Positions 22,870-34,520 of a stretch of DNA of 64,000 bases are shown here, in pieces. Every line of letters starts with the position of its first letter. The stretch's first letter is position 1. The notes beneath the pieces were generated by a model that made no database searches, was not told the origin of the DNA, and saw nothing but the letters and a program-made list of their open reading frames with translations. Origin of the DNA: Cranoglanis bouderius (lineage: Eukaryota > Chordata > Actinopteri > Siluriformes > Cranoglanididae); contig CM042540.1 in NCBI GenBank assembly GCA_023630585.1, forward strand, positions 12,785,074 through 12,849,073, written 5' to 3'. Both the position numbers and the translations under genes were made by a program.

Positions 22870-23420
22870 GTGAAATGCAAACATCTTTAACAGAGCGGGC
22901 AATTTCATCAGGAATAAAGCAATGCCACAGCGGACTGCAAACCACTTCTGCCTTTAAATCGACCCAAACAAAATATGCAGCCTCAAATAGAGAAATATGA
23001 AGGTGATGAAAGCGCTGCCAGATACAGGCCCCGTAGTTCATGTAATTCGGCATCCAATGCAAATTAGAGCTGTCTTAGTGTTAAAAGAAAAATCGCCCTT
23101 CTTCACTTGCTTAAATAAAAAAAAAGCATCATTGCAGGTTCTGGCCTGACGAGAGAGAATAATTTGAGAGGATATTTGCTTACATGTGTATCAGCAATTT
23201 GGTGTGTTAGCCCCCCTCTTCCCCACCCATCTCGACGTGTGTGTGTGTGAGTGGCACCATGCAGGCACACGCCGCCGTGCCACAGGACAGCGGCTGGTTC
23301 TGTCACCGCAGCCGCAGCCACCGCGGCAGCCTCCTCCTCTGTGCTCGGTGGGAATTAGATTCCCATCATCAGAAGCAGCAATTTGCACAAAACAAAGTGA
23401 AATCACACGCCGGCATGTCT
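22870..23420. other. Candidate conserved non-coding island
   Basis: Balanced composition, low repeat content, then a CpG-bearing segment at 23268-23420 (GCACACGCCGCCGTGCCACA). Conflicting ORFs occur on both strands, the longest being 219 codons on the minus strand running from here into the CA tract. None has a recognisable domain. Regulatory role is inference. Confidence 0.28.
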
Positions 23421-23566
23421 GGACAGGCCTGGTTCCTGAGGCGCACAGCACATATGCAGATTGCTGGATTAATGTCCTCTGCGTGTAGGACAGAGGACGG
23501 CAGGGAGAAAGTGGAGGGAGGGTGGGATGGAGTGGAAGCTGGAGGGGAGTATTGGGGGTATTGCTA

Positions 23567-23567
<1 letters not shown>
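23421..23567. other. Non-coding DNA
   Basis: G-rich stretch near 23513-23555. Nothing else recognised. Confidence 0.3.

Positions 23568-23602
<35 letters not shown>
23568..23602. repeat. (CA)n microsatellite
   Basis: Short dinucleotide tract. Confidence 0.95.
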
Positions 23603-23604
<2 letters not shown>

Positions 23605-24331
23605 GCTCTTAAGCATGCTAACAGGACAGCAGGTCCATGCTGGCTGACAGGCTCCTACTATCACCATCCTACACAAAGCTACTTTCAGTCCTTTTGGATA
23701 TTTACACAAGAGATCAAAATTAAAATAAAGATACTGACATGAAATAAAAGCAGCTATGAATGTGTGAAAGTATTTTATACAAACACAACATACACAAAAG
23801 TGTATACTTAGCCAGAAGACTCGGGACTCTGCAGTATTTGTACGGAGCACCCCAAGTCACTAATGAGTCAATAGTTGTGCATGTACATACTGTGTGTGTG
23901 TAAGTATGTGTATGTGTGTGTGATTTCACCCTGGCTGTAGAGGTATAGCAGGCCGTTGCTAGCACATGATGGCCTGTGGGAAGTGAGGGCTGTTCCAGGT
24001 CCCTGCTGTAATTTTCTGTCAGCCTGGCAGGATTTGCCTCGCCTGGGGCAGCAGCACAGCGGCTGTGGAGCATGCCACCAATCAGGGACTGAACCCCTCA
24101 CCTCACTGACCCGGTGTGTGTGCTAAGCTGCTCTCTGTTTTACTGTGTGCATGTTTGTGCTTGTTTTGGAGTGAGAGACTAAAGGAGGGTGTGATGTGTT
24201 ATATTACTTTAAAATGGACCCTATTTGATTCCTAGCTACTATATGTGACTAGATGAAATTACTCAATGGATTGTCTTATAACAGAAACTGTGCCTTTCCA
24301 AACCTCAATCAGTTATGAATATATTAAACTG
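23603..24331. other. Non-coding DNA
   Basis: An imperfect (TG)n run lies at 23888-23921. No exon or repeat family recognised. Confidence 0.3.
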
Positions 24332-24522
24332 TTACTATAGCTCAGTGGTTAAGACATTGGCCTTCTGATTGGAAGGTCATGAATGCAAATCCCAGCACTA
24401 CCAAGCTGCCAGTGCTGGGCCCTTGAGCAAGGCCCTTAACCCTCAACTGCTCAGTTGTATAAATGAAATAAATGTAAGTTGCTCTGAATAAGGGCGTATG
24501 CCAAAATGCCGTAAATGTAAAT
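24332..24522 (+). mobile_element. tRNA-derived SINE, second copy
   Basis: Same family as 18012. It has A-box-like TAGCTCAGTGG at 24338-24348, a degraded B-box (GAATGCAAATCC), GGGCCCTTGAGCAAGGCCCT in the body and the shared tail near 24474-24520. No clean target duplication: TTAAACTGTTA on the left and AAAAACTTGTA on the right agree only in part, so this copy is probably older than the 18-kb one. Confidence 0.82.
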
Positions 24523-24525
24523 AAA

Positions 24526-24656
24526 AACTTGTAGGTTTCCCAGGTTTCATTAAAAATGTCTTCATTTGTGTGAACAAAAGTCTTATGGGTTTGGAACGAC
24601 ATGAGGGTGAGTAATTGATGGCAGAATTTTCATTTTTGGGTGAACCATCCCTTTAA
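24526..24656 (+). mobile_element. Right part of an ostariophysan-type interspersed repeat
   Basis: TTTGGAACGACATGAGGGTG, AATTTTCATTTTTGGGTG and AACCATCCCTTTAA are phrases I associate with a very common cyprinid and related-fish DNA-type repeat. Only the right part is present, next to the SINE. This is one of the better lineage clues in the window. Confidence 0.6.
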
Positions 24657-24873
24657 ACATTATACTCACAAAATGCAGTAGTTGTATCTATAGAACACTG
24701 ACATCTGACATGGACATCTTGGCTTATCATTAAGGTTCTCTTAACTAACATTATGTACTGCATTAATTAATCATAACAAACCACAGCATTTATTAGACCA
24801 TAAGTAATGTAACCCAGTAAGTTAACGCGTGTTATCAGATATTTGCATAAATGTGAACAAAATATACCTGACT
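24657..24873. other. Non-coding DNA
   Basis: Nothing recognised. Confidence 0.3.
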
Positions 24874-25225
24874 ATCCATCCATCCATTTTCCATACCGCT
24901 TATCCTACACAGGGTTGTGGGGGAGCCTGAAGCCTATCCCGGGGAACTCGGGTCACAAGGCGGGGGACACCAGGGACGGGGTGCCAGCCTATCGCAGGGC
25001 ACAATCACACACACACATTCACACACTACGGACAATTTGGAAATGCCAATCAGCCTACAACGCATGTCTTTGGACTGGGGGAGGAAACCGGAGTGCACGG
25101 AGGAAACCCCCAAAGCACGGGGAGAACATGGAAACTCCGCGCACACAGGGCAGAGGTGGGATTTGAGGCACCAACCCAGGAGGTGCGAGGCAAATGTACT
25201 AACCTCTAGGCCACCATGTCCCCCC
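24874..25225 (-). mobile_element. V-SINE (DANA/HE1-like) copy 2, near full length
   Basis: On the minus strand it runs from a tRNA-like head near 25225 (A-box region TGGCCTAGAGGTTAGTAC) through the V-SINE core (TCTCCCCGTGCTTTGGGGG, GGTTTCCTCCCCCAGTCCAA) to a GGATGGATGGAT tail at 24874-24886. The B-box region has decayed. The ORF of about 107 codons on the opposite strand is an artefact. Confidence 0.85.
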
Positions 25226-25795
25226 TGCATTGAGTAAATAACGCTGGTCTCCAGGTGTCATTTACTGTATGTGTAATTTGATTGTACAGTACATCAACAA
25301 TGCTATTAAAGCTTTACAAATCCAAAACAAAATGTCAGTGTCAGTTGTGACCAGTGGTATTACTACCCGCTAAATTTGTTTTTGCAATAGTCATAGACGC
25401 TAATATGCAAAACATAGCCTTGTTACACATCGTGCCTTATGTAGTAACTCAAAATGAATATGCAGGCTTAGTAGCGTGTTGGTAAATGAATGCTAACAGC
25501 ACCTGGGCCATTTGATAGGGTGAACCTGTGCACTCCCCTTCTGTCCACTCTTGGCCAATGTGTATGCCTGTGTGGTGGGTTTGATTTCCAAGGCCAAATT
25601 TGCAGGTAAGTGTGTGAGATGGAGCACAGGTGCTGGGGGGAGAGAGAGCAGAGTCCACTCTGGGCTTCCTCATAGCTCAGAGACTGATGAAGCCTTGGCT
25701 CCAACCTGCTGTAAATATACCGGCAGCCATGTCAGGACAGTAGTCCAACAGCCACCACTGACAGCTGGGCTTTTCAAAGACCCCCATACTCAGAG

Positions 25796-25796
<1 letters not shown>
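25226..25796. other. Non-coding DNA
   Basis: Nothing recognised. Confidence 0.3.

Positions 25797-25853
<57 letters not shown>
25797..25853. repeat. (CA)n microsatellite, about 56 bp
   Basis: Uninterrupted dinucleotide tract. Confidence 0.97.
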
Positions 25854-25855
<2 letters not shown>

Positions 25856-26439
25856 GGTCTGTAAGGTATCCAAATTATAGTGAGACAAACACCCAAAACA
25901 TTACTTCAGTTGGATGTTTGCCTGATAATTATATCTAATGAAAAACACTAAATAGATGCCCCCAAAACAGCGTTATGATCAACCTCAATCAAAGATCACA
26001 ATAGCCAATAGCTCTTCAACAAAAACTGCATGTAGCTCCTTACTAACCTCTTAGCCCACTAAAACCCCTTAGCTCACAAAACATGCTGTTACAGGAAAAG
26101 AACCAATAAATAGGTGAGGTGATGCAGCATGGGTTACCATTACCACCCCAAAGTTGATCATTTCCCAATAACAGCATGTCCCAAAGTGTTTTATTCCTCA
26201 TATACCATAGCAACTTGCCAATACTAAAAAAAAAATATTTATTAAACAACGCCATGTCACACATTTTATCCATTTATGGTTATGTTTAATGTTGTGGGAT
26301 GTCCATGAAACAAGTTAGCAGCTATAAAACGTCATTCCCTCACCAGCCACTATTTTTTGTAGTTAATAAGACAAGCAATTTAGTATGCCAATGTTACTGA
26401 GCAACCACATGGCCCTCTTTACTGAAGACTTTCGTGTGG
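25854..26439. other. Non-coding DNA
   Basis: Nothing recognised. Confidence 0.3.
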
Positions 26440-26705
26440 CAGAAAACTTAGTGCTTTGTAACAGTCAAGCTGTAACACTGACACTGGAGACTCCTTCCAA
26501 AACCACCACATTGCTATTTATGTGGCGCATTCACCATACAAGTGTCCATGTTTGTGGTTACTATAAAAACAGTAACATATTAGAATGAGTGCATTGATAT
26601 AAACCTTGCAGCCAGAACTACTGTCAGAGCCGCAGTTACAGAAACTTAATCAACACCTTCTGACCAATCAGAATCATCGAGAATTCAACAGCACTCATTT
26701 GGTGT
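26440..26705 (-). mobile_element. Fish interspersed repeat, same family as 17686
   Basis: Complement of AACACCTTCTGACCAATCAG (26656-26675) equals the start of the 17.7-kb copy. TATTAGAATGAGTGCATTGA and GTCCATGTTTGTGGTTACTA belong to the same family, and GGAGACTCCTTCCAAAACC is a further family phrase. It is a DNA-transposon-like nonautonomous repeat; the superfamily is not assigned. Confidence 0.5.
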
Positions 26706-27849
26706 AAAGCAAATGAGTAGGTACATAATGAATAGGTACAGGAAAATACTGAAGTACAATTTCTGCCGTATTTCCAATTACAGGCAAACAACTCATTTCA
26801 ACATTAAAACAGAAAGGGAAACTAGATTGTGTGTGTGTGTGTGTGTGTGATTCAGGGCAAAAAATGAGCTCTGAGAGTAACACAAAATCACTGTTATAAC
26901 AAATCCATCTGCAAAGGTGTGGAAAACAGGGTTGGTGTGATCACTAAATTTTCACATTTTGAACAGCTATGAGAAGTGTTCTGTACACATGCTGGTATAT
27001 GATATTTACATGTCAGAGATATAAGATTGTGTTGCAAACACAGGCCGACAACAGAATTCAACAAACCTGCTAACAGTGTGTCAAATGATAAAAAGTCTGA
27101 GCCTTATTGAAGAGACACCATTAGAAAGTGTCTGCTGCACTCGGGCCTTGAGCATCCCTGTGGCTTAAATAGAAATTTAATCCCTTGTAAAAAATATATA
27201 TATAAATAAATAAATAAAAATTTTAAAAAGGCAGAAAAGAAAAAAATAAATATATCAGTTTCAAAGTAAAGGTACCAGAGGACTCCCACAGACAGTTGTG
27301 CTTATTTCAATCAGGTGACATTTGTTAGGAACTAACACCAGAAAGGAGGCAGCCACTGGCTAACCTTTTGGCAGTGAATTATGAGAATTTACCTTCATGC
27401 TTCAGTGCTTTTGCTGTTCTGCTGCCTTTAGTGTCTAAATCAAAGGCGGGATCTGCTACATCGGCAGTTTCTCTGGCAAGGGCAGCCGCTGCACAAGCAG
27501 CTGACGATCGGTGACATTTACCATGTCGCACAGCCCACTACAGCAGACAGCACATAACCCAGGAGGCAAGCACAAGTCAATTCATGCTTGTAGCCATTTT
27601 CCTCCACACCACTATAGATTCGAATGTCCACAGAAATACAGACTAGCAGCTGCTCTGGTTTACACATGTGGGAAAAAAAAACCCATATAGACACATAAAA
27701 ACAGAAAGTGCAAACCCTGACCAGGTAAAATTCTTCCTTACTAGCTTTAAGAAAAGTCTGAATGCCAAATACAAATCTGCAAAAAGTACACAACGTCCCT
27801 TTGGGTAGAAGTTACAAAACTTCAGATTAGATCCATATTTTTTTTTTTT
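26706..27849. other. Non-coding DNA with a short (TG)n
   Basis: A (TG)n tract lies at 26828-26850 and an (AAAT)n-like run near 27201-27220. No exon or repeat family is recognised. Confidence 0.35.
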
Positions 27850-28395
27850 TTCCTCATTGCAAGTGAAGCACTGCCTCAGGAGATGAGCGCGACTCCCAAT
27901 GTCTGGCTCAGCAAAGCCGCAGCCGTCGCTCCCCAGACACTTCTAATTTATTTAACAGCTCAACAGGTAATTTTCCAGCAAAATGCTGATTTTCCTCACC
28001 AGCTTCCTCTTCAGCATGTATTCTAATTACCAGTGGCTCACTTTGATCTGAGGCCTGCACTTCACACTGCTCCAGCTTCCCCAGGATCTCATTTCATTAG
28101 AGAGGCTCATTTCTTTTTGGCATACTTCTTATTTTACTGATACTCATTCCATTTTTCAGCGAGATATACTGCCCGATGTATTAACAGACTGCTTGGACAC
28201 CCCGCTGTCAAAACACACAGCGTGTCTTCCTAAAGCCTACCTGAGAAGCGGCTCGAAAACAAAGTGGCGCTCGGTTTAAAGACGGGGGAAATTGGATTCC
28301 TCTTGAGTCCTGATTACCCGATTAAAAAGTTGGAGTGCGGGTTAAATATATCTGCGTTAACAATGAAGTTAGGCTTAATTTCATTCGTAGCATGT
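27850..28395. other. Candidate conserved non-coding island
   Basis: After a poly-T run the composition becomes balanced and the sequence highly complex for about 550 bp, with CpGs retained (GCCGCAGCCGTCGCTCCCCA) and many TAAT/ATTA cores (CTAATTTATTTAACAGC, GGTAATTTTCC, ATTCTAATTACC). A transposon end begins immediately after. No ORF is convincing. It looks like a developmental enhancer, but that is inference. Confidence 0.35.
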
Positions 28396-28396
28396 A

Positions 28397-28675
28397 CACT
28401 CACCGTCCACTTTATTAGGAATACCCGTACACTTGCTCATTCATGCAATTATCCAATCAGCCAATCGTGTGGCAGCCGTGCAAAGCTAATAAATGCTAAT
28501 ACAACCATGCAGATACAGGTCAAGCGCTTCAGTTCACATCAGATATCAGAATGGGGGGAAAATGTGATCTCAGTGATTTGTTTCAGAAACTTCGCCTGAG
28601 ATTTTCATGCACAACAAGCTCTACACAAAATGGTGCGAAAAACAAAAAACAGCCAATGAGTGGCAGAATACTGAT
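28397..28675 (+). mobile_element. Truncated Tc1-like element (CACTCACCGTCC family)
   Basis: CACTCACCGTCCACTTTATT then TTCATGCAATTATCCAATCA are the terminal repeat of a widespread fish element. Further in, TGGTGCGAAAAACAAAAAAC encodes WCEKQKT, part of a Tc1-type helix-turn-helix N-terminus. A central piece between about 28580 and 28590 and all the rest of the transposase are missing. The start of another copy lies at 63904-64000. Confidence 0.55.
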
Positions 28676-28979
28676 GATATACTATCTGCATGACATTAAC
28701 CAAATCTATATATTTCTTTCCTAATCATTTAAATGCAATTCTTTGTATTCTAAAAGCTCATTCTTTCTCTCAAAATCTGGCAAAAATATGGTAATATAAC
28801 AATAAATTCTGAAGCCATGCATAGTGATTTTGGTAAAATGATAGATGAAGGTCCAGCTCCTGTTACAGCAATGTTTCAGCCTAACAGCCAACATTTTCAG
28901 TATGTCTCGACATGTGTCCATCCATTAAAAGTCTAGAAGAAGTTGTGTGACTAAACCTGCAGCTGAAAGTGGGTCATTA
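28676..28979. other. Non-coding DNA
   Basis: Nothing recognised. Confidence 0.3.
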
Positions 28980-29480
28980 GGTAATGCATGAACAAAGAGG
29001 AAGCACAGGGGCGGCGGTACGTGATGCATTAAAAAGGGGTCTTTTCAAAGTGTGGGAGTGCGCAGAAGGTGGCAGTTTTTTTTCCGGGAAGGGTCCCCTC
29101 AGCTCCTCCATCTGTCCGTCTGTCTGTCTCTGCAGAGGGTCCCAGCAGGGGGTCGGTGGCACACCCCCTCCGATGCCCAGAACTGTGCCACGCCAGCACA
29201 CAGCCGCGACGTAATATGGCCGGTGCCCTGTGCTGCCATCGGATGGGCGAGCCCGCTTTACCTGCTGCGATTCCATTACCAGGCTGCCTGTTCTTGCTCT
29301 TGAGTGTTTCTGTAGCATATTAAACAGATTAATAGAACAATGCTCCGGGGAGCGAGCGGCCTGTCAATCTCGGCTAAAAACACAAAAGCAGAAAATTAAA
29401 AAAGCCCATGGCTGAACTCCAGAGCCGATAAAACACACTGGAATCTGCGGAGGGGGGGAAGAAACACAGATGGTAAATAT
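28980..29480. other. Candidate conserved non-coding island, GC-rich
   Basis: GC-rich complex sequence with (TGTC)n-like repeats near 29114-29129 and retained CpGs. Overlapping ORFs in conflicting frames on both strands (up to 113 codons) have no domain. Regulatory role is inference. Confidence 0.28.
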
Positions 29481-30599
29481 TTATTCTCCATCTCACCGCT
29501 TTAGAGACCACACAAACGCACACACGGAGGCACGCTTGCATGGGTACACACACACTCTCAAACACACATAGGCATGCTTACACACACTCACACACACACC
29601 TACAAAAAAAAAACCCACACATACAGACCTCAGGATTAAGCTATAGAAGTGACATAGTAATAGGTGGCCAAAACGAAATTTTGCACCACTACTATTTTTA
29701 GTATAGTGTGTGATACTAATCTTCCATATGTGGCTCATGAATAAGAATGATTGTCTTGATTCGCAGAAGTAAAGACAGATCGCCTCACTGTGTCCTGAGA
29801 GACTTGGAGAAAATTCACTCTGTGCTATCTTTCGTCTCTCCGAGAGATTCCTGGAGATTCCGGGTTAGTCTGTAGAGAGCGCAAACAGCATGTCTGCATC
29901 TGCTATTACAATTAGGCTGATGCTGAAACACCGACTAAATCCACTCAAAGATCTGAGGTAGTTCTGCTTTTTCGTGAGCGTCCACATCAAATACCCATCA
30001 CCAACTCGCCAAACTTAAACCTCCAGCACATCAGATTACATCCATTCCCAAACACCATTCCCAAAAAAGCCATGAAAGCATATAATCTCCTATCATAATT
30101 CTTCTCTCACACATTCTGTTGCCTGTTGTATGATTGTCCATTACATGACACTGTTCTTGTCTAATCCAGTGTCTCTCTGGTGTCTCAGTCCTGGTGTGGA
30201 GACAGTGTAGTGTATTAGCAGGTTAATTGCCCTGTTGCAGTGGCTGCTGGGTCACGTGAGGGTCCGCTCTGCATTAATTGTGCGACGTCCCGTCGACTAA
30301 CCTTTCTTAGCTAGTCTCTGGAGGGCAGGCAGGGGACCCACTGGCCGTCAGATCACCATGACGGCAAGTTCGGGAGCACAAGTTCACAGCACCACCTGCT
30401 GGAGGGAATGTTACAGCTTAACAAGAATGCTTGGACATACTGTAACACTGTCACAACAGTGACATGCACATTTTCATGGAGTAAGGAGTATCGTACTGGT
30501 ACAGTTGGAATTATGGGGATGGGATGCTGACAGATCATGGAAATTCTGCCTATCAGCACTATAAAAAAGAGGATTCTAACAGTCAACCACAGCGAAATT
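29481..30599. other. Non-coding DNA
   Basis: CA-rich but irregular stretch at 29515-29600. Nothing else recognised. Confidence 0.3.
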
Positions 30600-31085
30600 C
30601 AGCTTGACCTTCAGAGATGACCTCTCTTGCACTGTCGCAGTCCACACTCTCTACCCTATCCTCCTCAACCTCATCGTCTCGTTTGCATTCCTCTCTACCC
30701 GCTCCCGGATCGTCTCAGCTCGGCAGCCCGGCCCAGCCCTGTCTGTTTTCATTCCCCTCCGAGAGGACAAGTAATTTAGGAGAGAAGAGAGCAGATGACC
30801 ACTGGCTTCTGACCTTTTCTCCCTCAATTTAACTCCTCCATGTTGTGCTGCGAAAGTGGCAATCAGCCTAGGCAGAAGTGACACCCTCATCTGAGCACGG
30901 CGGAGCCTCGCACACAATCACAGTGTCACTTTCCATCACCATGCGGCAGCGGGCAGGGGGAAGGGCAGGGTTCGCCGAAGATGCCACGCCGATCTCTCTC
31001 ATCCCTCCCGGCTCTCCTGTACGGAGCAGTCCAGTGCAGGCACGCTTCATTAGTATGCAGAGTGCACCGCAGTGTCACACCAGCC
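30600..31085. other. Candidate conserved non-coding island, GC-rich
   Basis: GC-rich sequence with a pyrimidine-rich left half (30617-30770) and CpG-bearing right half. ORFs of 60-88 codons occur in several frames without domains. It could be regulatory; I see no promoter signature that I would defend. Confidence 0.28.
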
Positions 31086-31598
31086 ACTTTCTCAAATCAT
31101 CCTTTGATTGTGTGTGTTATTATGTTAATATATTTTGGTTGTAACCGTGGTGATACAACACTGGAGTAAATGTTGTCATAAAGTGTTTATTTAATGCTCA
31201 CTCCATAACAGCCACATCGATTCAAGGGTGTAGAGGCAAGGAACAGTTCCCATGAAGCTTACATGAATTCTGGATCAGTTGGCCAATGATAAAAAGAATT
31301 GCTTCCTATGATAGCTGCACATCTAGTAATAAATATAATAGGATCTAGTTATTATTGAGAAGCTGTAGATATCAACTAGGGCCCTTACCAGTTCCAGAAA
31401 AGCTGAAACATCACCATTAACTAGCACATGAACTACGACCAGAGCTTTTTCACTCAGAATTAATGAAACGGTTTACTCCGTGCTTGTGTTCTCTTTATCA
31501 AGTCTATCACTTTATCACCATTTAAAGTGTGGAATAAAGGTGAAATTACCTGCTGTTTATGGGTGGCTGCTTTATCTGTAGAATATAGATTGCTGACC
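31086..31598. other. Non-coding DNA
   Basis: Nothing recognised. Confidence 0.3.
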
Positions 31599-31600
31599 TA

Positions 31601-32094
31601 CAGTGTCCTCCACTAATATTGGCACCCTTGGTAAATATGAGCAAAGAAGGTTGTGAAAAATTGTCTTTATTATTTAATCTTTTGATATTTTGTTCAAAAA
31701 AATTCACAAAGATACTCTGCTTTCATGGATATCAAACACTTGCAAACACAACACAGGTTTATCCAAAAAAATATCTTTGTTAAATGTAGGTGTGCAACAA
31801 TTATTGGCACATATATCACATATCATAGTAAATTTCAGAAAACATTTAGCAGTGACCCAAACTCATTTCACATGCATTTTGATGTTAAGATTACAGACAA
31901 AAAGAAACTTTTTAGGTGACGGGTGAATAGTAATGAATCATATGCAATATGATCAGGTGCATAAACTAAGAAGTAAAAGTATCCAATGTGGTATACGTTT
32001 ATACGTTTATATTCACAGCATTTAGCATTTTTTAACAAGAGATCAAAAGGTTGCTCATATTTACTAAGGGTGCCAATATTATTGGAGGGCACTG
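31601..32094. mobile_element. Tc1-type MITE, complete, 494 bp
   Basis: Bounded by TA at 31599-31600 and 32095-32096. The left end CAGTGTCCTCCACTAATATT followed by GGCACCCTTGGTAAATATGA is mirrored on the right as the complement of CAGTGCCCTCCAATAATATT and GGCACCCTTAGTAAATATGA. There is no transposase: interior ORFs are short and without domains. A solo end of the same family lies at 8865-8926, and part of the interior recurs at 32743. Confidence 0.88.
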
Positions 32095-32096
32095 TA

Positions 32097-32742
32097 TATG
32101 ACATTATAATATGATAAATTATGTAACAAGTATCAGCACCTCAGTATTTCATTTACGACACTGATTGAATTGTTATTCTCAACTAACAACTAACTAACTA
32201 TTGGATGTTAAAGTGTATTCTTGTATCAAAAGTATTTCATCTTGTTTCTTTTCCTTGTTAAATCATTTATTGTTCTAAACATTATATGAAAGCTTCACAG
32301 ACTTCTTCCCCACAGTGCAGCATTACTGTTTTGCTGTCACTAAATATCACCATATATCATAGTATGTATTCTATGTATTGTGAAAATGTCTTCGGGTATC
32401 ATGGCACTTTTAGTAACATTCTAGTAACAAATTCTCTCCCTCACACTATTAGTATGATGTCAAAATATAACCTGATACTGGGCACATTATTTACATATTT
32501 TCCAAAAAGATAAATTACTAATGGTCTCTATTATTAATGGATGCATTAAAAGTATACATTTTTTTCATGCTGTACCTGCAATTCAGTAAAAAGTAAAAGG
32601 GGGAAAAAATATCACGTTTTTTCTTTTGTACTGTGATCTATTCCCAAGGGGGAAAGAATATTTGTATATTAGCTTGACTTTGGTTAGATAAGTCATATTA
32701 TTGCTTATTTGTTCCCATCCCATGTATGAACATATGAATCAA
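32097..32742. other. AT-rich non-coding DNA
   Basis: Nothing recognised. Confidence 0.3.
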
Positions 32743-32935
32743 AATTTCAGAAGACATTTAGCAATGACCCAAACTCATTTCACATGCATTTTGATGTTAA
32801 GATTACAGAAAAAAATAAACTTTTTAGGTGACGGGTGAATACTAATGAATCATATGCAATATGATCAGGCTCATAAAAGTATTCAACGTGGTATACGTTT
32901 ACATTCACAGCATTTAGCAGACATACTCATCCAGA
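32743..32935 (+). repeat. Partial duplicate of the interior of the 31.6-kb MITE
   Basis: From about 32743 the sequence repeats 31832-32026 (CATTTAGCAATGACCCAAAC, TTTTTAGGTGACGGGTGAAT, GAATCATATGCAATATGATC) with few mismatches and one about 12-bp and one about 6-bp gap. Neither terminal repeat is present. It ends next to a (TA)n run at 32936-32954. Confidence 0.85.
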
Positions 32936-32954
32936 TATATATATATATATATAG
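32936..32954. repeat. Short (TA)n tract
   Basis: About nine TA units at the right edge of the duplicate. Confidence 0.9.
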
Positions 32955-33018
32955 CTAATGGAAATAGGTCAGGGTCTGGCTTTCAGGTCGTGCTATTTAG
33001 TTTTTATTTATTTTCATT

Positions 33019-33260
33019 CTTGCTAGATGAAATTCATACACCAGGGGTGTAATCCACTGTCTCTATCTGTATCTGTATCTGTAACTCTTTAATGTTCCAA
33101 ATATTTAGATAGTATCTATATGTGTATTTGGATTTAAACCATAAGTGGGTGTGACCTAAAATTGAAACACTGGACACTGGAAAAATCCCAGAGGTAGAAA
33201 ACTGGGCAATGTCAGCATGGTATATGAATTCTGGCTTTGACAGTTCCTTGTATCTTTTTC
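33019..33260 (+). repeat. Diverged interspersed repeat, copy 1
   Basis: Shares an ordered set of phrases with 37440-37670: tandem ATCTGT units, TCCAAATAT, a CCAGAGGTAGAAA-like phrase and GTCAGCATGGTATATGAATT. No termini or ORF were defined. It is an old dispersed element of unknown class. Confidence 0.6.
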
Positions 33261-33929
33261 AAAAACATTACCATATTCAGTTGCATCCACGGCACACACG
33301 ACATATTTTTCACTAGATTAAAATGATGTTCGACAAGCAATGTCCAACATATACTGGCAGCTCTAAGACTCAGTCTATCAATGCATATTAAAATGCCAAA
33401 CCATTAGTCAATGACATATTTGTGGAGCAGAGGAAGGAGGAAGTCAGGGGACTGGATTGTACTGCCTCCTCAATATCAGTAAGTTGCACCACTGTTGCTA
33501 ACAGACTTGCCACTTGTGTGTGGATGAACCTACACCAGTGTGAAATACACGGATAAGCATGCTTACAAGTAACACGTTATATCATGAGCTGCCATGAAAT
33601 AGAGTGGCTCTGAGGGGATCTGCTACAAAGTGCCATATGCAAAATCATAACACGAGGCATAACACAAGAAGGGATTGGATCAATGGATTACACATATGTG
33701 CTTATGGGTTTGTAGAGGCAACTGAGAGGCACAGAGAGTTCATAAAAGAACCAGAAATGTAAAATAAAACAACATGAAAAACTACTTAGAGGAGAATGAA
33801 GCAATATATCTGACTAACGTTTAGGTCTCCTGCTTTCCCACTGGCTTTGACTTCACATGTGGGTTTGAAAAAAGCCCTAAATAATGCTATGCCTCAGAGG
33901 GGGTATTATCATTTAAAAAGATCCTGTCA
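33261..33929. other. Non-coding DNA
   Basis: Nothing recognised. Confidence 0.3.
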
Positions 33930-34520
33930 TTGTGCGACTCATCCCCTCTGTGCTGAAAATGGAATTGTCTGATGTGCAAGATTTACCTTTGCTGGGTTTG
34001 GCCCCGTTAAGGCGAGAGGGTCATGGCTCCACGTGTCATCTTGTCGCACCATCGTGGTGGCTCCAATTTACACACAGAGCCGCTCTGCATTTCAAAGGAC
34101 CTCCTGTTAGTGATCGCTATCGGTGGCCCGCGGACACAAGATTAGGCCAGCTGGAAAAACCACTCGCCGCTTCCCCCACATTTACATTTTCATTTTCATA
34201 TTATATTCCCCCTCATTCTCTCTCTCTCGCTGACGCTGTTCCCCTCCTGGGCCCTAACTAGCCACTCCAGAAACCCCTGGAGCTGGGCTACTCCGTCTCT
34301 CAGTCCTCCATCTCGCTTCAGCCCTCTGGCCCACGCCTGCACCGCACCTGATGAAATAATTAATGAAACTTTTGATGTAAAAAAAAACAACAAATAATAC
34401 ATTTCGTCGGCAAAGCGGCTTTCACGTATTTCATCTCGAGAAAAAAGGCAGTTGGTTTGAGAGCAGACTCCGATCAAAGAGCTTAAACACATCAATGTGA
34501 GACATACCAAACGCATTCAA
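33930..34520. other. Candidate conserved non-coding island
   Basis: Balanced, complex sequence with CpGs (GATCGCTATCGGTGGCCCGC) and ATAATTAATGAAAC at 34356-34369. The 109-codon ORF at 33932-34261 and the 106-codon minus-strand ORF overlap and lack domains. Regulatory role is inference. Confidence 0.3.

Noticed and set aside
23191..23850. 219-codon minus-strand ORF, the longest in the window
   Set aside because: It crosses a CA tract and a GC-rich segment, overlaps ORFs in other frames and shows no recognisable domain or codon pattern.
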